Part shown: piece after piece, positions 21,496-30,012 of the stretch | How positions within the stretch are numbered: the stretch's first letter is position 1 | How the letters are laid out: each line of letters starts with the position of its first letter | IMG/VR virus record: IMGVR_UViG_3300021197_000386 | Span: 1-37,333 of that record | DNA length: 37,333 nt | From: a virus | Strand: one strand, 5' to 3' | Translations under genes and position numbers: made by a program | The notes under the pieces: generated by a model | What the model was told of the DNA's origin: nothing | The model's database searches: none | Seen by the model: only the letters and a program-made list of their open reading frames with translations

Positions 21496-24400
21496 TCAAA
21501 AGTCCAGTAAAGACTGGATGTCTCGACCAGCCCTCCGGTAAGCTTTAATTGTTTGATTTCGTTTAGTCAGACGCCTGACTTCTGGGAATTCCGACAAGGT
21601 TTGTTCCCAAGCCTTCGTGCGGTATTTACGCTTGATTTTATCAATGGCATCAATTCGAGGGCTTCTGTTTCCTTCAAAGTCCTCAATAGGCAGCTGCTGA
21701 TAAGCTCTAGTCTTTATTAGCTTCTTGATGGCCTGCTTAAGAGTCCTGCCTTCCACACGAACTTGTCCATGGTTTTCTTGCCACCGGTCATAGAACGTCT
21801 GCCCTTGGTTGTTTCGGTATGCAGTTGTGTCTACGCCTTGATAGACAGTCTTGGGAGGAGAGAAGCCGTGGCCCAGGATATTGAGTTCCTGCATGACTTC
21901 ATCATCTTTAACTGTGGTATACATCACAGGGCCAATGGTCTTGGCTCTGTCAATCTTCTCACCAAAGATGTTTCTTCGGTCTTCTACTTGACCAGCAAAG
22001 AGCCCAGTTCCCTGGCCGTCTAGCCCATACTTGGCTCGGATAGCGTCTATAACGCTTCTTATCTCTTTTTCGTGTTCTGAAGCCCCAAGTGTCTGCGATG
22101 TGGCAGAAGAGAAGGGGACAAATGAAGAGATAGTCTGCTCAAGATAATTTTGACCAAACCGCTCAGGGTTTGACAGCACATTAGATATTCGAGACAGGCC
22201 GGTCAGATAAGACTTGTTGGTGACGTTTCGAGCGGTGGAGAACACCAAGGCCCCAAGAACTCCTTCAATAGTCTTGCGATCCTTGGGGTCAGCCTCAGCC
22301 ATAGCTTCATTAAGGTCGGCTACTGTGCCTAAGAATGACGCAAAGGGATCTAATCGACGGTAGGAATAATAGGTGTCGCCTACCTGAATGGAGTAGGGCT
22401 GCCATCCATTGGCCTTCATGAGGTTACGTCTCTCGGGGTCTTTCGGACCCCCACCAGTCAACGCTCCTGCTTCATAGGCCAATGAGGCCCCATAGAAGAA
22501 CATGCCTCCCGTAGCCACTCGGCCCACAACATCTGCCTTTGTCGCTCCGCCCTTCGCCATGCTGTCTGCTACTTCTTTAGACAGACGATTCATGGCCTTG
22601 ATCGGCACTTTGTTACCGGCAAAGACAAACATCCCCTTGGCCACATCAGCGTAAGCCTGGGATGTTCGGTTCAAGAAGAAGGCCACAAGGTTAGTGGGGG
22701 TTCGGACGAACGGTGTGACAATCCTCAAGAACGGATGGTCGTTGACCACTTTGTTCCAGCCGGAAGCCACTTTGACCAACGCCGCTCTGTCAGGGTCATC
22801 GAGTGACCGGGTGAACGTGATTTCACGGCCATACTCCCGTGCTTTATCCGCAATGGCCCCACGGCCTTCATCCCAGTTTGAGTCCATGAATCTAGCAATC
22901 TCTTGCTTCATGGCCTTAGCTTTGTCAGTAGGGTCTTTGAATGGTCCCACCATGTTATCAAGAGCATGGCGTTCGGCAGCCATTCGGACGCTCTTGTAGT
23001 TGTAGAACTGACCATTGTTAATGATCTGCTCCATTCCTTCTTCTATGTGCCGAGCTAAATCTGTGCCCTTCTTCCCGGCGGCTACGCCTTCTCGGGATAG
23101 CCCTGCCTTTACTTCGGCTCGATAGTTCAAATGCTTGAAGAAAGCATCTTCAGCCATAAGCATTCGACTGGGCAGGTTTAAGGCTTTTCCAATCCAATCA
23201 ATAGCAGCTCCACCCATATCCTGGGAGTTCCTGTTGAAGTTCTTAGCTGAAATTGCTCGATCAAACCCTCGATCTGTATCAAACTTGCCGATGTTGTCTA
23301 GCTCATCCCCCCAGTTCTTCCACGCTGATGCAGCCGCTTTAGTTGCATCACTAAGCTGGCTTCCTAAGTGCATGTAGAAGCTCAGCTCTTTGAATGCTCC
23401 TTGAAAGTTGAAGGTGGCGGCTTCACCCAACGCTTTTTCAAACGGCCTAAAGAACGTATGAATGGTGTTCGAGGTCATGTTGACAAGGTGGGTTACTGGG
23501 CCAGACAGGATGGAGTTCATCCAGTATTCCGTAAGCATGTGCGGCATTGATGCTGTTCGCTTGGCAAAGCTCAGTGCAGCGGCTGGGCCCTGAGCGTCTT
23601 GCACCTTTTTCATTCGCTGCACACGCCGTTTAATTACCTTACGGCCCTGCTCCACACTTCCACCACCGACAGCTTCCAAGTAGTCGTGGCGGAATTGCCT
23701 AGCTTCATCGCTAGGGCCTCGGTACATATTTTCCGATATGACTTGAGGAGACCCCTCCTCCGTTTTTACTTTCTTAGCAGGAGCTACCGGGGCTGCCGGA
23801 GTCGCCGGGGCTTCAGGAGCAGGAGCCGTGGCTTCGTCTGCTGGCCGGGAGGCTGCACCAGGATCTTCAGCGGGCCGAGCAACTACAGGCTCATCAACAG
23901 CACGGGCAGGGTCTACTGCATCTGGCACAGATTTGGTTCCAGCTACCCGCTTCTGGGCAGCCAGTGTTTGACCGGCCAACGTGCCGCCTTCACGGGCTCC
24001 GGTGACCAGCTCCTTAGCCATCATCATCAACTGTTCAGCGTGGATCAGCTCATCATCACTAGCGACATCATCGCTTACTTTCTGAGCCAGATCTTTTGCT
24101 TCCAACGACCACATATCTGCAATGTCTCGCAGGACCGCTTGACGCTGCATAAATTCCTTACCAGAATCTAATGTCTGAGCGACAAAGGCTCTCGGGTCTT
24201 GTCCGGTGGCTTCTGCCCAGAAACGAGCTGTGCCTTCGGCTCCGGCTTCAAGCTCATCAAATGTCATGGGCTTGTAGTTTTCAAAGACCTCACGCTCACC
24301 AGAATCCATAGCCGCACGGACAGTCTGGATCGCCTTTACTGAAGTAGTAAAGTTGGGCTCAACTCGGCGTGCCAGATCTGCTTTAGAAGGCTTGGGGGCC

Positions 24401-25989
24401 GAAGGATTGGGGAGGTCTAAAGATGACCGCTGCAAGCCCGCATCCAAGTTAAAGCCTCGGATCTTCTTTACATTCTTGCCCTTTACAAAGTCTCTGTAGA
24501 TCTTCTCAGAAACGCCTTCAGGACTTAGGATGCCAAGCTTGCTCTGGACATACGTTATGACATCTTTCAGGACGAGTTTAACGTCATCAAAGATGGCTCT
24601 GACTGTGCCCGCAGCTGGAGCATTCTCAAGGTAGTCAAGGCGTGCCATGCTGACATCTGTCAGTGTCTCGGCAAACCACTCATCAATGCTGGTAAATCGA
24701 TAGGCCTCGTCCCCAGTGGCTCCCTTGCCTTTGGCCTTGAGTTTATCTTGCTTCTTGACCGCCTTGGCGTATGCAGACTCTAACGCTTTCAAGTCTTTCT
24801 TAGGCAGATGCCGACTAAGGCCGTGCCACATCTCATGCAAAGACGTGCGTACAAGGCTGCCGTTATCGATAGCATCCTGAGAGATGCGGATCAGGTTTGA
24901 TCCAAACTCATATCGGCCCTGGGCCCCTAGCTTCTTATGAATGGATACGCCCATTTCGTCGAACATATCCACGCCCACTTCATTCATAAATGTGCGGATA
25001 TCTTCTACGTCGTAGCGGACTGAATCATCTCCAGAAGCTTTGGCTTTGTTTGCCGCCAGCTCAAGGCGACTTAAGATAGTGTCCGCTCCTCGTTTCCTGC
25101 CCGACCTAGCAATGCCAGCACCGGCCAGCTCATTTTCAATCGCAGCAAACACCTCGATGTCCACCTCATCGACAGGACCGGGACGTTTGCCTTGGAACGC
25201 TTTCAGCATTCTTTTCTGAAGAGCAAGGGCTTCTTTTTCTGGGAGGCCTAAGTCTTTAATCACGTCATCGATGATGGCGGCTTCTTCGACTGGATCTTCT
25301 CTAAGCGTCTGCTTTCGGAGGCCGTTCTTTTCAATCGCTTCCTTAGCGGCCTCTTCCGGCGTCATGCCTCTGGCCTTGGCTGCACGATTAGACTTAATGG
25401 CTCGAAGGCCGATCACAAACGGCTCCATCATGCCCCCTAAGATCCCGCCTTCCATAAGGTTCTTAAGGCGGCCTTCGATCTCAGTGTCATTCTCATCAGC
25501 GGCTAGGAACTCAGACACAGGGTTCTGAAGTGATGGGTATTGCTGGAGAAGATTAGACAACCGTTGCTCTTGAGCGTCAAAGACAGCAAAGTCTGCCATA
25601 GCTCCTGCGGTCACTGACTTACCAAAGCTGGCAGCCCATTTAGTAGTCTTGCTCGCAGAGCTGAGCTTTGAGGCGATCCCTGTGGCTTTCCCTGCGATTG
25701 ACAACGCCCCCATGCCGGGGATAAACCCAGTCAGGAACTGAGACACTCCCTCGACCAGACCACCGGCCAAGGTTTCTGAGTGGCCTAATCCAAAGTTATC
25801 TTCGGCGTCAGGAAGCCAGTCCATCAACGCCCAGTCAGCGAGGTCATACACACCCTCAGCCGCACCGGCTACACCCCGCACTGGGGCCATAGCAATGTCA
25901 CCTAACGTCCCAAAGAAACCGAGGTCTTCTTCACCGACTGGCGACACATTTCCCTCGGCATCGAGGTAGTTATTGAATTCAAATTTCAT
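21496..25989 (-). CDS. internal virion protein D (T7 gp16 position) with HExxH protease-like motif
   Basis: This is the largest gene: 1497 residues, longer than T7 gp16 (1318). The N-terminal part has small hydrophobic Gly/Ala helices (GFIPGMGALSIAGKATGIA). Residues 385-389 are HEMWH, followed at 437-441 by EWFAE, a plausible gluzincin zinc site. An Ala/Pro-rich linker at roughly 690-745 separates this half from a long helical C-terminal region. T7 gp16 instead carries an N-terminal lytic transglycosylase and forms the inner part of the ejection tunnel. Identity as protein D rests on size, order and the long helical body. Confidence 0.88.
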   Translation of the reverse strand: MKFEFNNYLDAEGNVSPVGEEDLGFFGTLGDIAMAPVRGVAGAAEGVYDLADWALMDWLPDAEDNFGLGHSETLAGGLVEGVSQFLTGFIPGMGALSIAGKATGIASKLSSASKTTKWAASFGKSVTAGAMADFAVFDAQEQRLSNLLQQYPSLQNPVSEFLAADENDTEIEGRLKNLMEGGILGGMMEPFVIGLRAIKSNRAAKARGMTPEEAAKEAIEKNGLRKQTLREDPVEEAAIIDDVIKDLGLPEKEALALQKRMLKAFQGKRPGPVDEVDIEVFAAIENELAGAGIARSGRKRGADTILSRLELAANKAKASGDDSVRYDVEDIRTFMNEVGVDMFDEMGVSIHKKLGAQGRYEFGSNLIRISQDAIDNGSLVRTSLHEMWHGLSRHLPKKDLKALESAYAKAVKKQDKLKAKGKGATGDEAYRFTSIDEWFAETLTDVSMARLDYLENAPAAGTVRAIFDDVKLVLKDVITYVQSKLGILSPEGVSEKIYRDFVKGKNVKKIRGFNLDAGLQRSSLDLPNPSAPKPSKADLARRVEPNFTTSVKAIQTVRAAMDSGEREVFENYKPMTFDELEAGAEGTARFWAEATGQDPRAFVAQTLDSGKEFMQRQAVLRDIADMWSLEAKDLAQKVSDDVASDDELIHAEQLMMMAKELVTGAREGGTLAGQTLAAQKRVAGTKSVPDAVDPARAVDEPVVARPAEDPGAASRPADEATAPAPEAPATPAAPVAPAKKVKTEEGSPQVISENMYRGPSDEARQFRHDYLEAVGGGSVEQGRKVIKRRVQRMKKVQDAQGPAAALSFAKRTASMPHMLTEYWMNSILSGPVTHLVNMTSNTIHTFFRPFEKALGEAATFNFQGAFKELSFYMHLGSQLSDATKAAASAWKNWGDELDNIGKFDTDRGFDRAISAKNFNRNSQDMGGAAIDWIGKALNLPSRMLMAEDAFFKHLNYRAEVKAGLSREGVAAGKKGTDLARHIEEGMEQIINNGQFYNYKSVRMAAERHALDNMVGPFKDPTDKAKAMKQEIARFMDSNWDEGRGAIADKAREYGREITFTRSLDDPDRAALVKVASGWNKVVNDHPFLRIVTPFVRTPTNLVAFFLNRTSQAYADVAKGMFVFAGNKVPIKAMNRLSKEVADSMAKGGATKADVVGRVATGGMFFYGASLAYEAGALTGGGPKDPERRNLMKANGWQPYSIQVGDTYYSYRRLDPFASFLGTVADLNEAMAEADPKDRKTIEGVLGALVFSTARNVTNKSYLTGLSRISNVLSNPERFGQNYLEQTISSFVPFSSATSQTLGASEHEKEIRSVIDAIRAKYGLDGQGTGLFAGQVEDRRNIFGEKIDRAKTIGPVMYTTVKDDEVMQELNILGHGFSPPKTVYQGVDTTAYRNNQGQTFYDRWQENHGQVRVEGRTLKQAIKKLIKTRAYQQLPIEDFEGNRSPRIDAIDKIKRKYRTKAWEQTLSEFPEVRRLTKRNQTIKAYRRAGRDIQSLLDF

Positions 25990-26007
25990 AGAGCTTTCTC
26001 GATAAGA

Positions 26008-28593
26008 TTATCTAGCTTGCTTCATTAGTTGAAGGGTTTCGGGGGACAGCGGTGGAACCCGGAGACGGCCAGGACCGTTGAGTTGCATGTCCATAAAGGC
26101 AGCAAAGGAGACAGCGGCCTCCTGTCCAACAAAGCCTCTGTAAGCGTTGTAGTGCTGAACTAAGGAGTTAGAAGACAGACTACTAAGCAGCTGGTCTTGC
26201 AAGAGGTCCGGGCTGCTCGCATTAGCTCTTAGCACCTGTACAAGATCTTGCTCAAACGTATCAGCGTTAATCATTATGGTCTGAGAAGGATCTTTTAAGA
26301 TGGGCTGAATAGTCAAAGGATAGCCATTTTCATCTCGCCCGGTTTCCATCGCCTCAATAGTTAAGCCATGAAAACGTCGAGCATTAACGTAGATCTGATC
26401 ACGCTCTGGATCAGATTCTATGTCTCCAGAAAGCCGTCTAGTCAACGTAAAGTATTCTCTTGTAAACCCGTTGGGAGTAAGTACCAATCGGTAGTTTCTT
26501 CCAAAGAAAGGCTCATAAGTATTTGATCTTCGTCCAAAGGGTTTAATTTTACCTTTAGTCAGCGTGGTCATAACATCATCAGCACCGGCAACAAGTTTAG
26601 GAAGTTCAGCAGCGATGCGTTCATTCCTTGATTTGTCTCCTGAAGACCCAGGCAAATGAACTTCTGAAAGCTCACTTAATATGTTTGACGTAGCTTCTTG
26701 GAGCCTGAAGTCTTGTCCAGAGCCTGTAATGCTTTCTGAGATTGGAGAAGACCTAACTCTTAAACCCTCTGACTCGTCAGTTATGTCGGTGTCATAGTCC
26801 ACTACCTGCTCTGCCAAGTCTTCGCTGGCTTGAGCTTGGGTGGATTGCTGCACCGCGTCAGTAATCTCAGGATTGAGGCCAATAGTGTTTTCGGCACTCA
26901 TGTTGAGAGAGTACATGCCTCTGTCTCTGTCGTACTCAATCATAGATCTAAGATTGTCACTGAAGCTTTCCATGTAATTTTTAACTGCGTCAGTCCGTTC
27001 TTGTTCAGTTTCGTATTGAGCTTCTACGACCTCGGTAAGTCCCCCACTGTAGTCTTGGATCAACTCAGCAAAGGCCGCATCAGCCAAGTCTGGATCTTGG
27101 GTAGTAGCCTTGATTGTTTCTAGAACCCTTTCCATTCTTACATCAATAATCTTGGATAGTTCAGGGTTAGAGTCAGCCGCTCGCTTTTTAGCTTTCGTAG
27201 TCCTGTTTTCTACTACTGCGGCTTGCCCGAGAGCCCTAGATCTTTGCGATGGTGTTCCGGGCATTCCGCGAATAATCGCTTCACGCTCCGATAAAGACAT
27301 TGCGTCATTGATTGCAACATCTACCATCGCATCAAGGTCGTTAGGGTTGCCCCGTGCTTGTACGGACTGCATATTTGCAACTGCGGGCCCAAGATCTTCA
27401 ACTAGTACATTTGTAATAGCATCTGCATTAATGCCTTGTTCTTCAGCCCTGCGACGAAGTTCATCAGCAAACTCGCTGTGGGGATCAGCGTTTATTTGGG
27501 ACCAAGCTGGGGGGTCTTCGGACTCTTGAGCCTCGCCTGCTTCATAAATTAGGCCATTAAGAATGGTGGATACGTTGTCCTCTTGTTCGGCCATTTCGTT
27601 AGCAGACACCCGATCAGAAGCCACAATGGCCCGATCAATAACTTCATCCAGCTCATCTAGATCTGCCAAGTATTCTTTAGACAGATCAGCTACGCCGTCT
27701 TTCTGTTCTCTGATAGTAGCAATCCATCCTTCCAACCGTTCCAAGTCTTCGCTGTCCCCCGAAAGGGCCGCAGCTCTTGCTTTGGTTGATACAAAGTCGT
27801 TGAACGACGCAATCAGATCTTTTCGGCCAGGCCCGCCTGTTATGTGGAATCGTTCATCCGCAGCTTTCTGCCACTCAGCAAACATCGTCTCATAAGTGTG
27901 TTCTTCAGGGTTGCTCCACAAAGCATCCATAGCTTTATACATTGAGCTTTGAAGATCTTGATGAGTGCGGGCGACAAGCTTCTCCCCACGCCGCTGATCT
28001 ACCTGAGACAGCCACTGTGAGGACATAGAGTTGTAGAACTCTTGAGCTTTCTGCTGGGCGAAGTAGCCCGTAATCCCCATGCTCTCGAATGTATCTCGGG
28101 CAAACAGGGCCGCATCTTCGTTGTTCAGTGGGTTTGAGAACCGGGCAGTCTTAGAAGTGAGCTGTTGCCAATACTCATCTTTCATGATGCGTTCAGCAGC
28201 GTACTCAAGAATGACCTTTTTACGGAAGGGATTGGCTGCTGGAGACAGTGAGCCATCAGCTTCCCCCTGCCTTGCCAAAGCCGCCAGCTCATCTCGGATC
28301 TGTTCTGTAGAGAGCTTGTCCATACGGATCTGCTCAATAGTCCTTACTTGATCCTCTTGAGCCTCTTCTTCTTTCAGCCCCCAAGTAACAATCGGCTTAA
28401 TCAATCGCTCCAAAGACTCCGACAAAGAATTGTCGGGAGGAGCAGGCCTAAACGGCAAGGAGTCGGGCGAAGGAAGAACAGGTTTCTCGGGAGCCTGGAT
28501 TGGATCAGGAGCGTCTGGCCGTCTAAGAGTCGGCTTGACATAGGTATCTGTTCGCCCAGCTTGTGTGCGAGAAATTCGCCGTTTCTTACCCAT
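26008..28593 (-). CDS. internal virion protein C (T7 gp15-like)
   Basis: This 861-residue, strongly helical, acidic protein has no membrane spans. It starts with a basic segment (GKKRRISRTQ) and a proline-rich stretch. Its place between proteins B and D and its size relative to T7 gp15 (747) identify it as the core/ejection protein that spans the periplasm during DNA entry. Sequence motifs are not conserved enough to recognise independently. It starts 31 bases after protein B and ends 18 bases before protein D. Confidence 0.85.
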   Translation of the reverse strand: MGKKRRISRTQAGRTDTYVKPTLRRPDAPDPIQAPEKPVLPSPDSLPFRPAPPDNSLSESLERLIKPIVTWGLKEEEAQEDQVRTIEQIRMDKLSTEQIRDELAALARQGEADGSLSPAANPFRKKVILEYAAERIMKDEYWQQLTSKTARFSNPLNNEDAALFARDTFESMGITGYFAQQKAQEFYNSMSSQWLSQVDQRRGEKLVARTHQDLQSSMYKAMDALWSNPEEHTYETMFAEWQKAADERFHITGGPGRKDLIASFNDFVSTKARAAALSGDSEDLERLEGWIATIREQKDGVADLSKEYLADLDELDEVIDRAIVASDRVSANEMAEQEDNVSTILNGLIYEAGEAQESEDPPAWSQINADPHSEFADELRRRAEEQGINADAITNVLVEDLGPAVANMQSVQARGNPNDLDAMVDVAINDAMSLSEREAIIRGMPGTPSQRSRALGQAAVVENRTTKAKKRAADSNPELSKIIDVRMERVLETIKATTQDPDLADAAFAELIQDYSGGLTEVVEAQYETEQERTDAVKNYMESFSDNLRSMIEYDRDRGMYSLNMSAENTIGLNPEITDAVQQSTQAQASEDLAEQVVDYDTDITDESEGLRVRSSPISESITGSGQDFRLQEATSNILSELSEVHLPGSSGDKSRNERIAAELPKLVAGADDVMTTLTKGKIKPFGRRSNTYEPFFGRNYRLVLTPNGFTREYFTLTRRLSGDIESDPERDQIYVNARRFHGLTIEAMETGRDENGYPLTIQPILKDPSQTIMINADTFEQDLVQVLRANASSPDLLQDQLLSSLSSNSLVQHYNAYRGFVGQEAAVSFAAFMDMQLNGPGRLRVPPLSPETLQLMKQAR

Positions 28594-28624
28594 TTAGTAG
28601 ATTCCTGTCGTGGAGTTTATGAGC

Positions 28625-29536
28625 CTAGTAAGGCCTGTAGCTTTGATTACGGTAGCCCTTCGGCCCATAGCCCATCATTTGTTGCCCTCTAGGGGTCAAG
28701 TAGTTAGACGTTGCTGCGGTCTTAGGAGCAAAGTTCTGTGGCCTGTAGAACTGACTGTACAAGCTCATGCCATCTCCCAAGACGTTCAAGCCGCCAGCCA
28801 AGTAGTTAGGCTGATTGACCAGCTGGCCCTGATATGGCTGTCCAGCAGCAATAGGAGCCATCGGGGCGGGCAACGCAGGCATGGCAATAGGTTGCGGAGT
28901 CGTGGACTCCATGCGTCCCAGTCCTTGAGCCTCTACTTCTTCATATTGAGCGTCATAAGCTCTCATTCGCCATTCCATTTCTTGATTCACCGCATCCATG
29001 TTTTGAAGCTCATTGAATTTGAACGCCTCAATCAAATACTCAGATGACAGGCCTGACACGCCTCTTTCGGCAAAGTCCGCCCCAGCCTGAGCTTGGACTT
29101 CTCTAGAATCTGATTTGATAGCTTCGATCTCTTGTCCAGCGACCACACGATCTTGGCCCAGCAAGGAGGAGATCTCGGAGTAATTACGACGCACAGCGTC
29201 ATTTGTCCTAGCAATGTTCTTTTTGTGCAGGGTTTCTTGGTGATCAATAAGATCCTGACGATACCCAAGTTCGCCTTCATACTGCTCTTGCTGGTAACCG
29301 GACATCCGTTGCTGATACTCTGATTCAGCGGCATATCTAGCTTGAGTATCCGCTACTTGACGCCGGGCCATCTGCTCTTGATACCGTGCCATTGCACTAG
29401 CAGATTGCTGCTGCTGCACCATAGAAGCCGCAGCAGAAGCGGCTGAAATAGCCAATCCGACATTAGCGGCAACGGCGGCAGATGAAGCCCCTGCAATCGC
29501 AGCACCGCCAAACATAGCGGCAGTAAAAATGCACAT
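28625..29536 (-). CDS. internal virion protein B (T7 gp14-like)
   Basis: This 303-residue protein has a hydrophobic Ala-rich N terminus (MFGGAAIAGASSAAVAANVG), then a Gln/Arg-rich coiled-coil region (about 40-210), and a proline-rich tail. T7 gp14 is likewise ejected and forms the outer-membrane part of the channel; the Ala-rich segment fits membrane insertion. It is about 100 residues longer than T7 gp14 (196), mostly from the C-terminal Pro/Gln/Tyr-rich part. The start overlaps the preceding stop as TAATG. Confidence 0.85.
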   Translation of the reverse strand: MCIFTAAMFGGAAIAGASSAAVAANVGLAISAASAAASMVQQQQSASAMARYQEQMARRQVADTQARYAAESEYQQRMSGYQQEQYEGELGYRQDLIDHQETLHKKNIARTNDAVRRNYSEISSLLGQDRVVAGQEIEAIKSDSREVQAQAGADFAERGVSGLSSEYLIEAFKFNELQNMDAVNQEMEWRMRAYDAQYEEVEAQGLGRMESTTPQPIAMPALPAPMAPIAAGQPYQGQLVNQPNYLAGGLNVLGDGMSLYSQFYRPQNFAPKTAATSNYLTPRGQQMMGYGPKGYRNQSYRPY

Positions 29537-30012
29537 TAGCTAATCCTTACAAATTCGTAAAACGGAATTCTAGCTACCCCAAATTTAGGGTGTAAATTAA
29601 TGAACTTGAACCCAAGCCACTTCAACCATCGGATATGAAGTGTATTTCTAGCATCGACATAATTAAACAACAGGGGATAATCTTTATGTAGCCCAGCTAG
29701 ACAACGCTTGGACTCTCGTAGGAACGGCACTCTGACGGTCTTGACCATATCAGTGCCCAACAGCCACACCGCCCCCGCCCCGTCTATGACTGGGCCAGCC
29801 CCAAACATGATGATGGGCTCTCCCTCCCAGTCTGCTGTGTATCTATGAGTAGAGCTTTGGAAACTCACGGCCAAGGCCTCTTCAGGCGTGACGCCTGCCA
29901 AAGCCTTGATCTCATCTTGATCAGCCTGCCTTAATCGAGGGGCAAGCCACTCAATGTCTGACTCGACTGCGGGCCTGATTTCATACTTAATATCTTGCTC
30001 GGGCTCGGCCAT
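29536..30012 (-). CDS. internal virion protein A, GNAT-like (T7 gp13-like)
   Basis: The 158 residues from MAEPEQ have an acetyltransferase-like layout: YEIRPAVESDIEWLAPRLR, a central EGEPIIMFGAGPV strand, and C-terminal HIRWLKWLGFKFI, the helix-strand end typical of GNAT folds. The canonical acetyl-CoA loop Q/RxxGxG/A is not clear, so activity is doubtful. T7 gp13 and relatives (DUF2833) have this fold and help virion assembly. I prefer the ATG at 30012, a 26-base overlap with tail tube B, over the ATG at 30036. Neither has a clear ribosome-binding site. Confidence 0.8.
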   Translation of the reverse strand: MAEPEQDIKYEIRPAVESDIEWLAPRLRQADQDEIKALAGVTPEEALAVSFQSSTHRYTADWEGEPIIMFGAGPVIDGAGAVWLLGTDMVKTVRVPFLRESKRCLAGLHKDYPLLFNYVDARNTLHIRWLKWLGFKFINLHPKFGVARIPFYEFVRIS

